Positions 48,824 to 59,601 of a stretch of DNA of 64,000 nucleotides are shown piece after piece. The notes below the pieces were generated by a model that was given only the letters and a program-made list of their open reading frames with translations, was not told the origin of the DNA and ran no database searches. Where the stretch lies: the NCBI GenBank assembly GCA_014925825.1, contig JACGCK010000072.1, positions 62,001-126,000 of the forward strand. Direction: 5' to 3'. Positions within the stretch are counted from its first letter, which is position 1; the number at the start of each line of letters is the position of its first letter. The position numbers and the translations under genes were made by a program. The DNA comes from Pholiota molesta (Eukaryota > Basidiomycota > Agaricomycetes > Agaricales > Strophariaceae).

Positions 48824-50595
48824 ATGTCTTCTGTACCTGATGTATCCAAACTGCCTGACCCCGAGGCTCCCCTTCCAGAGCGCTCAACTTGTTCTACTCT
48901 GGCTCGTCGCTCGGAACACAATTACTGGCAGCGACTCAGGTACAGACCCCTAAATTTACGGTGACAATTTCTGAGATAAGGGCAAATATTCTACAGATAC
49001 GTGATTCGAGAGCCAATGGCCGAATTTCTAGGCGTAGCGGTCTTCATTATTTTTGGCGCTGGAGCAGACTGTAGTGTGGTTCTCTCTACAAATCCGAATG
49101 TGGCTTCTTCTCACAAAGGAGTATGCTTCCTCTCATAAATTCTTATTATTAAGTTCCTTCGACTGAATACTTCCCACCCAGGAATTTATTTCAACCAATT
49201 TCGGTTGGGCGATTGGTGAGCATCTCAAATTTGCCAGGATTGAGATATATAAATATCAAGACATGCTACTGTTACAAATTAAACACTCTGTGCCACTGGA
49301 ACACTGTCGTAATGATTTCGCATTTTTTTGTAGGTCTCGCCTCCGCCGTCTGGATCAGCGCCGGTATTTCTGGAGGTCACGTCAATCCCGCAGTAGGTTT
49401 CGCCCCATGCAGATAGTCATTCAGGTAGTCATAATATTGACATGCTCTTTCTATGGAAACTAGATTACATTGGCTCTCGCAACGTGGAGAGGCTTTCCAT
49501 GGAAGAAAGTGCCCAGTAAGGCAAATTTCCACAGATCTGTAACACAGGACCCGCGTAAGGCGCAGCTGACCACGACTACTTCCTCCCGCCTTTGCAGTAT
49601 ATATCTTCGCTCAAGTTATGGGTGGCGTTGTTGGCGCAGGGTTGGTCTATGGCCAATATATCCACGCAATCGATATCTTTGAAGGCGGCCGTCATATACG
49701 CACACAGGCCACTGCAAGTCTATTTTCGAGTTTCGCCGTGAGCGCCTATTTCCTTTGGCGATTACCGTGCGCGATGCTGACATACATATGTGGTTGCCGC
49801 CGTAAGTTGAATTACATGACCGCGGTGTCCTGCTTCTTCTCTGAGTTTCTCGGAACTGCTGTGCTTGCATTCATGATTATGGCTGCCACAGACAAGAACA
49901 ACGCGGCGCCCCCTTTGGCTATACTCCCTTTCGTTATTTTCCTGACATTGCTCGGACTTGGTGCCGCTCTAGGCATGCAGACAGGTAAGTACGTTTCTTT
50001 CGGTCTTTTAAAATAGCGCGAAAGGTGGGCGTTTAAACTTGGAGTTTCATGCCCATCGTTGTCGCCGGCATCTAAGTTTTTAAAAAACCATCAGTTTCAA
50101 CTGACTGACGGGTGTGCGGTACTTACAGCCTTTGCGTTCAATCCGGCGCGCGACTTCGGTCCACGGCTGTTTCTCAGTATGGCCGGATATGGGAAGGAAG
50201 TGTATACGTTCAGAAAGTGGGTCCCTTTCGTCTGATTGTCGATCTCATGGTGGTATGGTGCTCGCCCACTTTGGGTCGCAGATAATGATGTATGCGTACA
50301 AAAGTGCTGATGATTTAAACTAGTGAATATTGGCTATGGTGCATGATCTTGGCGCCCATCTTAGGCGCCCAGTGCGCTGTTGGGCTGTACGATCTATTCC
50401 TCTATGATCCCCAAGGTGCCAATGCGCCGAAGCCGAAGGTTCTTGTTCCTGCGTAAGTTTATTCCTTTATGAATTGGGCGTGCCTTCTTCGAAATCCATG
50501 ATGGCTCTCTAATCGCGACTGACGAGTTTCATTCCATCAGCGATAACATTGCAAGCGGCTCAGGGGTCAGGAATTCAACCGCCACTCAGCCTTGA
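48824..50595 (+). CDS. Aquaglyceroporin 2 (MIP family)
   Basis: Paralogue of aquaglyceroporin 1. The start at 48824 gives [20 protein letters not shown], a different N-terminal tail. The body then matches its neighbour closely: [38 protein letters not shown], first [68 protein letters not shown], and second [23 protein letters not shown]. Both NPA motifs and the glycerol-type Asp are present. The tail ([20 protein letters not shown]) differs. Introns fall at equivalent places but some are longer, including one of about 100 bp near 49219-49334 and one near 49985-50127. It looks intact. Confidence 0.92.
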
Positions 50596-51596
50596 ACCCA
50601 TTCTATGTTTACCAATATTCAGACCGGTAGTGGAATCGCCTAATTTCTTTGGGGTCGTTCTATATGTCTGTAGTACGCTTGAGACTATTACTTCCATGAT
50701 AAGTAATGGCATTTATTTGTGGCTTCATCCATCTGGACTGAAAGCATCAGTACCCTTTCTCAATATCCCTCTACTTTCAATTCTTTTCTCTGCGCAAAAT
50801 CCTTACGTTCAATGATTATCAGCTGCTTTATACAATTAATTGGTAGATCCTCAATCCTTAGACCAAATTAAACAATCTACGTACTTATATATAGCATGTA
50901 CAATTGTACTTGTACGATACTTGAGTAGAGTCAGCCTAAAGCCTATGTGTCGCACTACCCGGAATCTTTAGAGTTAGATCCCCGTCTTAGTACTGCGATC
51001 ATACGGCACTGTTTTGGACCATGGTCAATTTTGGCATTCAAAGCTTAGTATCTTCGAACACGTTCTTCATGATTCGGAGTCGGAACGCAAATACCGACGG
51101 AACAACCTGGAGAAATAGCAGAGAAGAGAAGGCTGATGGTACTTTCTGGTACTTTCTGCACGCGATAAGTACTCGTTATTGACAGTGGCTTTTATACGTG
51201 GGTTCCCACATTACGTTGCTGCCATTGAATTGGATGGCAACCCTAGGCTTTTTTCCTGGGATCCTGGAACTTGAGGTTTCCACAGCCCCGTTGCACTGGA
51301 ATACATAGGTGTTCTGAGTTCGCCGTCTGGTCTTTTTACTGCCGCCACGGCTGAGGGTGTATGCTCCGGAATATTTCCATAAATATGATCTTAGGGCAAC
51401 GAATGTGCGTGGAGTTGAAGTTCCTGGCCCTGAGCAAGCCCTGGAGGTGTTTTGCCACACGATATGGCTATGTATATGACTAAGCGCCTGTAGGGTTGTT
51501 TCAATATCCTCCATCATTTTACCTCTTCCCTCTTTCCTCCTCCTTCCCCTCCTTCCCCTCCTTCCCCTCCTCCCCCTCTCCATATACCCCCCAGCT
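50596..51596. promoter_or_regulatory. Intergenic region ending in a pyrimidine tract before the G-alpha gene
   Basis: About 1 kb. At 51526-51592 a strong C/T tract with tandem TCCCCTCCT units runs up to the ATG at 51597. Such CT-rich tracts are common at fungal transcription starts. No gene was supported elsewhere in the region. Confidence 0.5.
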
Positions 51597-53515
51597 ATGC
51601 CTTTCATCCCAGGCACGGCGGACCCATTCTACGAATTCATGAAGCCTCCAATTGACGAGACACCCGCTCAGAAGACGGCGCGCATAACGCGCGAATTGGA
51701 TGCTCAACGAACAAATGACACGATCGATGAGCAAATCAAGCAGGAACGTGCAAATTCCAAAAGAGACAAGAGAGCCATCAAGGTTCTACTGCTGGGCCAG
51801 TCGGAGAGCGGTGAGTTCCAATATTCGTCTCGCTCATGTTAAGTAGATTCTAATGAGAATCGCGTAACCAGGTAAATCCACTACGCTAAAAAGTAGGTGC
51901 ATCCACTTCATTTGGGCGTCGATATTGTATGAATATATCTAGATTTCCGCATGAAATATGCTCGGGAGGAATGGGAACGCGAGCGCGATGGCTGGCGTAC
52001 TGTTGTTCAGCTTAACGTTGTCCGGTTCATCAATACCATAATCAAGGTCATCGAATCCGAAATGAACGGCGACGTGCTCGTAGACTCTGATGAGGAGCAG
52101 ACTCTTAACGAGCCAAACGACGCCGAAGTAGTGAAGTTTACAGATCGCCATCAGCTCCTCCTGATCCGACTGGCTCCCCTACTTGGCGTCGAAGCAGATT
52201 TAAACGACGATTAGGCGCAGGCTCTGAAGAATATACCCCCTCGACAACCCCACTCTTAGCCACGCCCTTCGACTCTCCTATCGGCTACAACGCCCGAAGA
52301 AAGCAGGAATTTTCTGTCAGGTCGTGGCAGGATGTGTTAAATCTAGAACACGGCACGAATAGCGAGACTGCTTCTTCCATCCAGCGCTCGGACTCAATTT
52401 TCGCCACCATTGCTAGCTGCAAAGATGACATGAAGGCTCTCTGGCAAGATAGAGCCGTCCGAGTTGCGCTGAAACGCCGTCGAATTCAACTTAATGATAC
52501 CGCAGGCTTGTACGAGTCTCATTCTCTTCGCGTCCTCTGTATGTTGACCTATCACCGTCTTAGCTTTTTGAATGACATCGACCGAGTCACGGCTCGTGAT
52601 TATGTTATTACTGACGATGATATTGTGCGCGCGAGACTACGAACAGTCGGAATCCAAGAGCACAAAATATATTTCAAGCAAGGCCCTTGGGAGAATCCGA
52701 AGTGTGAGTTCCCTCCATCATCCGGCTACTTAAGTTCGTTGTGATATTCTAACATATACCAGGGGGACAAGCGTCCGCTTGGGAATGGCGTATCTTTGAC
52801 GTTGGTGGATGCCGAACCAAAGTACGTTTCAAGGGTTTCATATTGCGGAGTTCTGTCGTATCGACTCACGCCCCGATCACAGCGTAGGGCGTGGCTTCCA
52901 TATTTCGACAGCGTTAACGTCGTGATTTTCCGTACGTCTCGCACTTGGTCAGACCACTCCAGGTAATCCTAATCCGAAGTTATCAATTTTAGTTTCGCCT
53001 GTATCCGTGTTCGACCAACGCTTGGAAGAAGATCCCAATGTCAATCGTCTAGAGGATTCGATTATCTTGTGGACCTCGATATGCTCTTCGAAGCTGTTAA
53101 CCGGGACGCAGCTTATCCTTTTCCTCAACAAGTGCGATTTGCTTCGACGAAAGCTCAAGCGAGGTGTCCAAGTGAGGCATTACTTGCCGAGCTATGGTGA
53201 TCGGCCTAACGAAGTTATGGCTGTTGTAAGGTGTCAGTCTCTTCTTACTTCTGGACGTGCGAAGAGTTCCATCTGACGGATGCCATTCTTTGCAGATTTA
53301 CGCGAAAAGTTTAAGGATATCGCAAAACAACTTTCTCCAGATCATCGTTCTTGCTATGTATACCCCACTACCGTCACTGTACGTTACCCACACCTTTGAC
53401 GGAGATTCGTTAATTTTCTGACATCACATTAGGATACATCAGCAACTGCTACGACATTGGAGACCGTCCGCGATGGTGTCTTGCGCGAGAACCTCGCAGC
53501 CTCGCAGTTGATATA
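51597..53515 (+). pseudogene. Divergent G-protein alpha subunit with a single-base frameshift
   Basis: Member of the expanded, non-canonical G-alpha families of Agaricomycetes. The start MPFIPGTADPFYEFMKPPID lacks the usual N-myristoylation Gly. The P-loop LLGQSESGKSTTLKNFRMKY is split by two introns. Switch I has ARLRTVGIQEHKI, switch II IFDVGGCRTKRRAWLPYFD, and the base-recognition motif is LFLNKCDLL; the last block reads YPTTVTDTSATATTLETV, so TCAT is replaced by TVTD. At about 52202-52212 the frame stops after GVEADLN but continues in another frame as RRLGAGSEEYTPS; one missing base in an A run (AAA where the frame wants AAAA) explains it and no intron fits. Either a real inactivating mutation or a base error in the assembly. 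All else is intact to the stop at 53513-53515. Confidence 0.8.
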
Positions 53516-54843
53516 ACCACCGTCGACCACTGCCACCTCATGGCCTAATACCCACCTCCCGCCGTGCACCCGCATCAATCTTATCGACAACATCATGATG
53601 ATACACACGCACTCGCGAATCTCAGATGCGGCATCTGGGTCATACCCCATCCCCACACCCATGCTTACGCACTGAGTACAAATGCTCCCATTGTAACCCT
53701 CAAATATTGGCCTCATAATGGCGGAACGTTCCGGCTCACCAGCGCTATGGATCATATGGGCTATACATAATCGTATTGCACACTCACACAACTTGACTCC
53801 TCTGTATTATAGTACTAGGCTGTGTTGGTTGGCTTCGTTGGCTTTCCCCATCGGATGCTGACGACCCAGCGCTGTTTCATTTCGACCTTTTTGGTCACTT
53901 GTATTTTGGGAGGTGACTGTATAGAGGACCATCATTCCTGGTTGCTCCTCCTGACGCAGTCGCTTCAACAAAAAATGTTCCTTTAGACATCGTAGTTGTT
54001 GCTTTGAAGTTGAATCTTTGTTCACAATATCTCTTTATGTATCATTTCTTGTATGTATGACTATTTGTTGATACCCTAGCCTTTTTATTATCATTCGTTC
54101 GCCTACTTATTCAATTTGTTCGCCGATTTATGGCTATCCCAATGCTTGTTTCGAGGCCGTTGAAATTGCCTCAGTACTTGATCAAACACGAACAAACATG
54201 TGTGGATATGACGGAGTCCCAAAGTTGGTAAAACCCACCAACACCTTTCATCAACTTTTTGATATGAAGGTCAGAAGTAAGTGTATTACGAACTTTAAAG
54301 CCTAGCTTCTGTGCTGCTCATGCCGACAGTCTACGAGCCCAACTCCGAAAGACCCGGAAAAGCATGGACGACGTTCTGTGACTGTCATCGCAATTTGCGT
54401 TGGATTCACGGCTCAGATGCTTCGAGGGCGCGTCGTTTTCAGTCATTTTACACTGCTCATTTGATCTGAGCTGGTCTATAACTGTGGCCTGCATCACTGT
54501 TCTAGTCCGGGTTCCTCATGGCTCGCGGCACCTTGTCTCCTCGAACGTTCTACGAGACCTGTGGTACATGCCCCCATGCTCTGGCGGAAAACTCGTGTCA
54601 GAACCAAATGTTCCAGGAAGCTTCAGGGTCTGCTTCCTCTTCTCGCTAGGGCGCGATCCGAGGTCCCTATTTTCTGTCTTTGCCCGTGAAATGTGACGCT
54701 GAATAGGACGGGCAACCGCCACGCCGCACCTCTATTCGCATGCTGGTATTTCAAGTAACTCTTTGCGGTCTCTTGTAACCCACCACCCTGACCGGTGCTA
54801 CGGTACTGTTAAAATACCTCCCCGCTGAAATCGTTGCAAGTAA
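53516..54843. other. Intergenic region
   Basis: About 1.3 kb with no supportable gene; short frames only. It contains the trailer of the G-alpha gene and the promoter of the chorismate mutase. No clear TATA box was found. Confidence 0.5.
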
Positions 54844-55461
54844 ATGTGGCATTTTCTGGTCCTCTTCCCTCTCCTATGCCTAGCTGCTTCGCCACCGGCA
54901 CTCTCCAGGACATCGGCGCTGCATGATTTCGCATGGGCTTGCTATGAGAATCCACTCCCATCCCTCACTCCATCTCTTGACAACAGATCCATTCCCTGGG
55001 GGACTCCCAGCATTGTCAATGGTACATCCATCTGCTGTTCTTCTTTGGATGAGGTTCGGGCGGGAATCGACGCAATTGATGCTCAGCTTCTAGAGCTTTT
55101 ATCACGACGGCAAGTTGTCTCCGGTTTCATCGATGACATTTGTTATATTGACTGACATATTCTGTTCCATGCTGTTAGAGCTGCATTCGTACGTGAGGCT
55201 ACTCGCTTCAAAGGCACGGTTGGTGAGGTCGATGTTCCTTCGAGGGATTCACAAGTCATCGCGGCAGCCGTGGCGAGTGCAACAGCCATGCACCTACCGC
55301 AATCAATCGCGAGTGTTGTCTTTACAGCGATTATAAATGCCAGTGTGCCATTTGAGCTCTGTGTCGTAAGCATAGAATTCTCTGAATGTCTATAACTCTC
55401 TGCTTACCTGTGAACTTTCTTTACCGCGCAGTTTGATTCATTCCACGAGCGTGGCTATTGA
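54844..55461 (+). CDS. Secreted chorismate mutase (AroQ class)
   Basis: Converts chorismate to prephenate. Three exons (54844-55109, 55179-55365, 55432-55461) total 483 bases, 160 residues. It starts MWHFLVLFPLLCLAASPPAL, a signal peptide, followed by a linker with cysteines and N-glycosylation sites (DNRS, NGTS). The helical AroQ fold follows: CCSSLDEVRAGIDAIDAQLL, ELLSRRAAFVREATRFKG, then VDVPSRDSQVIAAAVASATA and SIASVVFTAIINASVPFE. The Arg, Lys (RFK), Arg (PSRD) and C-terminal Glu positions expected at the active site are present. The housekeeping fungal enzyme is larger, cytosolic and lacks a leader, so this is a distinct secreted type like those found in plant-associated microbes and nematodes. 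The first intron has a GC donor (GCAAGT). Confidence 0.87.
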
Positions 55462-56374
55462 CTGCTCATATAGACTGGGTTGCTATGCTGGACATCTCCT
55501 CGTCCTGTGATGCGCAGCAAGCAGAATGCCACGCGAGTAGATATTCTTTGACAGAATATAGCAAACTCCCTTTCAATGAACCTGGCTTATCATTTCTCTC
55601 ACGCATGTTAAATGGCCATGCGTACTTATGTACCTATCCTGGTCTGTCCGAGTGGAGTGGGTTCACTGATGATTTGGATATCGACAATACCGACAGTACC
55701 GACTCCCGGGTATGTCTTCCCCGTCTTTCTGACTTTCATCTGAGACGCTTATGAACGATTTCCTTGTTGAATGGAAGAAAGTACAGATGGAAAGAGAACG
55801 AGGTCAACAAGAAGGATGAATTCAAGCTGAACCTGGAATTCAAACTCGGAAAAAGAAGAAGCACATTTCATGATCACATGATGTAGGCTCTTGGCTCTAT
55901 TTCCTATAAACTCTAAGTGCACCTGCTGATTCCAACCTTCCAAAAATACCTATCTAGCAAGACACTAACGTAAATTTCACCATCAGCTGTGCTAATCATC
56001 TGGGGTGTACCACACAGGTGGTTTGACGAAGAAGCCATCCCACCCTATTTTTGACGAGGATCACACTCTGTTACTGCGTCTCAGCTGGATTTGGACTCGT
56101 TTCAATTACCGCTGATATCATTGGTATCGTATTCATCATTAGGCAATGCTATCTCCTGCTCTATCGCCCACTTTACCTGGTGCAGGTGCTAACCTTGTAC
56201 GGCGGTAACTAACTTGTAACTCGGGACTCTCACTGACCCCACAGCCTAGAAACAGCTGCCCATGCTGTGAAAATCGCGTTCACGCCAGCGTGTGCCGATT
56301 CTGTATAGGGTTCTCATAGGTGTCAACCTTACGAAAGAGGCTTCCCCTATCCTTACCCTCTTACTATCACAAAC
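55462..56374. other. Intergenic region
   Basis: About 0.9 kb between the chorismate mutase and the Ser/His-rich gene. Short frames (for example at 55458-55754) show no known domain. No promoter element is clear. Confidence 0.5.
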
Positions 56375-57169
56375 ATGCTCTCGAAGGTCTCGAAGCGAGT
56401 GCGGCGTCGCTCAGAACAGGATTATGTAGCAAGCCCGATAGAGTCTCGGACAACAGTTGTCGACAGGGCACCTGACCTGGTGCGTTGGTGCGACTTCACC
56501 ACCCCATTTCCGACAGTAACGCTGGGAGGATATGCACGATATTACACGTACGCGGGGGTGGTACCCAAGGTCGCAGAAGCGCCAGAATACTGTCCAGCGC
56601 TCTCTCAAGATCCCAATAGGTCTTCACCCCGCGATATTCCTCCCAAATCTTCCCTGTTCCTCCCTTCTAATCCGCCGGCACGATCCTTGGGCATCATCCG
56701 CGAATCTTCCGCGGAATCTATGATCTCACGACGACCTCCAGCGCTGACAGTGTCGACAAATATGCCTCACAATTCACTCCGCCGTCAGCGTCGACGAATA
56801 CTCCGAACGCCGAGCATAGAGCGGGACTTTGCCGTGCATGCACGACAATTCTTCGCGTCATCTGCCTCTTTGAATGAGACTTCGGAATCAGCCGACCTCG
56901 CATCCTCGTCACACTATTCTGACCATTCACACTCGTCAGGCTCTCATACGGGCTCTGCACATTCCGATTCCGCTCATTCCGAATCAAATCACTCCTCCTA
57001 TACACATTCCGAGGCGCCGCTCACGCCTTCGACGAGCGTTGATAGTGCGGACCACTTCGAAGGAACCCATTTCAGTCAGAAGCTACTGGCATGTCCAGAG
57101 GACACTCATCAGCGGCCTGGGAGCAGCTCCTCTTTCAACACCGCAAAGAGCGGATTCACCGACGCCTGA
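56375..57169 (+). CDS. Ser/His-rich hypothetical protein
   Basis: A single uninterrupted 264-residue frame, unusual here because nearly all other genes have introns. It begins MLSKVSKRVRRRSEQDYVAS, strongly basic, then WCDFTTPFPTVTLGGYARYY, a more ordered-looking stretch. The middle is Ser/Pro/Arg-rich with RRQRRRILRTPSIERDF. At about residues 180-215 there is a low-complexity run of His-Ser-Asp/Glu units (SDHSHSSGSHTGSAHSDSAH), then TPSTSVDSADHF. There is no signal peptide or membrane helix. I do not recognise the family. The protein is probably largely disordered and might be nuclear; function unknown. Codon use and frame length support coding, but not strongly. Confidence 0.55.
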   Translation: MLSKVSKRVRRRSEQDYVASPIESRTTVVDRAPDLVRWCDFTTPFPTVTLGGYARYYTYAGVVPKVAEAPEYCPALSQDPNRSSPRDIPPKSSLFLPSNPPARSLGIIRESSAESMISRRPPALTVSTNMPHNSLRRQRRRILRTPSIERDFAVHARQFFASSASLNETSESADLASSSHYSDHSHSSGSHTGSAHSDSAHSESNHSSYTHSEAPLTPSTSVDSADHFEGTHFSQKLLACPEDTHQRPGSSSSFNTAKSGFTDA

Positions 57170-57800
57170 ACGCCATTTCCCCTCCTCCACGTATACACCT
57201 CCATTTCAACCTGTCATTCGAGCTGTCCATTTAGCCTTGTTAGTCATTCACCACTTTTCCTGAGTGCTGTCTGCCATTTGTGAACACCCTTCACGTTCAT
57301 ATCCGAGTCTCCGAATACGTTATAGATTAAAACGTTGTTTGTCGGTATATCCCCGCAATCTATTGTACTATGTATCTTGATTTGTACTATTATCGTTGAC
57401 GTCGAACCCATAGACTCTGCTTAGTCTGCTATCACTCAGCCCATCGTAATTGGCCTATTTAATATACACAGCACTATAGATCTTGATTAACAAGCTTCAA
57501 ATGAGCTTGCAATTGACTGGGTTTGAGGTTATAGGTTGGTTATAGCAAGGTTATAGGTATACCTATTTTATCCCTGGAAGGAGCTGTGCACGTGACATTA
57601 AGTACTTAGGCAAGCGAAATCTATTTTTGTTTTCTTATATTACGTTCAATTCTCTTGGATTCTCGATCTACTCATTCTTCTCCCTTAGCGCCAACAGATT
57701 TTACTCACCATCTCAGCTGTTTGAAATACGTGTCGTCCCTATTGCGAAAGTCTTTGCTGCAGAGGCATCGGCAAGAATCAGAAACCTAATCTACCGATCG
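57170..57800. other. Intergenic region
   Basis: About 0.63 kb holding the trailer of the Ser/His-rich gene and the leader of PPX1. Tandem GGTTATAG units occur at about 57526-57560. The frame of PPX1 stays open upstream to a Met at 57627, which is not chosen as start. Confidence 0.5.
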
Positions 57801-59236
57801 ATGCCGCCTAGGAAATCTCCATTTCGCCGGCTTTCTGTAGCTTTGAGGTTTACTGAGGCGAACATGCCAGCCCAGGTGCCCCATATCTCTACTACAGCGA
57901 ATTCTCTCGGTCTCTTTTTGTCTACTTCCAAGGCCGCTTTTCTGAGGGACGCAAAAGAGGGCGGAAGCAAGGCTGCAGGCTGGACGGTGGTGATGGGCAA
58001 CGAGGCGGGTGGTACGTGGTCCTTCAAATCCATCTATTGCACGAGGTTATATCGATGTTAGATCTTGATTCGATTGCCAGCGCAATTGGCTACGCGTGGA
58101 TTCAGTCAGAGGTACATAAAGTTCCTGCCGTACCCCTCATTCAGGTCGAACGTGCCGACCTCGCGCTCCGTGCAGAGAATTTACATGCGCTGAAGCTCGT
58201 TGGTCTGAGCGAATCCAACGATGAGTTGCTCACGTTGACCGATATTTCTGATTTCAAACCATTTCCTGCACACAAATTTAATCTCGTGGACCACAACCGC
58301 CTTGCGGATGCGTACACTACAGACAACCCCTCAGCTGAAGTCACGGCGGTCATCGACCATCATCAGGACGAAGGGCTATACCCCACCGCCAACCCACGCA
58401 TTATCACCTCATGTGGGAGCTGTGCCTCCCATGTGGCCGCCTTATGCCCGCGCGAGCTTCCGGCAGAACTCGCCACGCTCTTGCTTACAGCGATCATCAT
58501 CGACACCGATGGCTTCAAACCCAACGGCAAAGCGACGCAAATTGATCGCGATGCCGGAAATCACATCGCTGTTAAATCCACCTACGCCAATTCTCTCCCC
58601 CCACTCTCTGCGCTCGCCCCGATTGACTTTCATATCCCGGACGGACTATACAACTCACAGATTATAATGGAGCTGACCCAGACGCTCTCGGATAAGAAAT
58701 CGGACGTCTCACATCTGTCCCCGTTCGACCTTCTGCGTCGCGACTACAAAGAGTACACTCACCCGTTACCTTGGGCGAATGGTACACCTTCAATCCAGGT
58801 TGGCTTGTCCACAGTGCCCGTGAGTCTCAAGGACTGGGCTACAGATGGCCGGTTCGAGGATGCCGCTGCCAAGTGGATGACACAACGAGGGCTGGTTATC
58901 CTAGGCGTATTGACATCCTTCCGCGAGGACAAGTCGAATATCCTCGGGAAGAGCACGAAAGGGAAGCACAAGCGCGAGATGGCCTGGGTCATCCTTGACG
59001 GTCCGCCGCTCGCAAACACCCAGAGCGAGGGTCTGAATGTAGATGTACTTGGTGATAGGCTCGCAGCAGGATTGGAGGCAGATGGAGAACTACACGTCGA
59101 GCAGTTCAAGAAGTTTACTTTGGAAAAGTCGAAGCTTCCTTCGCGCTCGAGGGAACTCTTATACAAGCAGGGAAACGCACAAGCCACTCGCAAAGCCATT
59201 GCGCCGCTCGTTAAAAAGATTTTGGAAACAGAATAG
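57801..59236 (+). CDS. PPX1: Exopolyphosphatase (PPX1-type, DHH phosphoesterase)
   Basis: Releases phosphate from the ends of polyphosphate chains. Two exons (57801-58008, 58062-59236) give 1383 bases and 460 residues from this start. Motifs: MGNEAGDLDSIASAIGYAW (metal-binding Asp residues, across the intron), FNLVDHNRL, the DHH motif in AVIDHHQDEGLY, GSCASHVAAL and IIIDTDGFKPNGK. The DHHA2 domain follows, with PFDLLRRDYKEY and VGLSTVPVSLKDW, ending KAIAPLVKKILETE. Other in-frame starts exist at 57864 (MPAQVPHIS, closest to the usual PPX1 length) and at 57627 (adds 58 residues, hydrophobic then Arg-rich, conceivably mitochondrial). The catalytic region is complete. Confidence 0.93.
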
Positions 59237-59601
59237 GATGTAGATTATTCTCCATGGTGATCTAGCAAGGGCTCCGTGCGCTGTATAGAAGTTTACATTA
59301 GGTACTCTCAGTTGTTTCTCATGCCTATTATTTTGTATCACATTCTCCCGGCAGGTGTGGAATAGAGCATTTGGACATGATTGTGATCAATTATTTGCTG
59401 GTCCAGGCAACACTAAATCCAACTTCTGAAGTAAAGCAACGCATCTGGCACTTCGGCTGAATTTATTTACTTTTTCTCTCTCAAGTCATGATATAGTTTT
59501 TGTTCCTACAAGTATGATTCAATAAAATTCCGCGAGCAAGGAATACTCGCAGGATCCATACATCAAAAGGGAGGCGTTGGCATCTGGGAATGAACGAATA
59601 C
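59237..59601. other. Convergent spacer between PPX1 and F-box gene B
   Basis: About 365 bp between two stop codons on opposite strands. A/T-rich, with AATAAAA at about 59520-59526 that may act in 3-prime end formation. No gene seen. Confidence 0.5.

Noticed and set aside
51176..51616. Minus-strand 146-codon frame starting with an Arg/Gly run
   Set aside because: Its N-terminus is the complement of the CT-rich promoter tract of the G-alpha gene; the rest has no family features.
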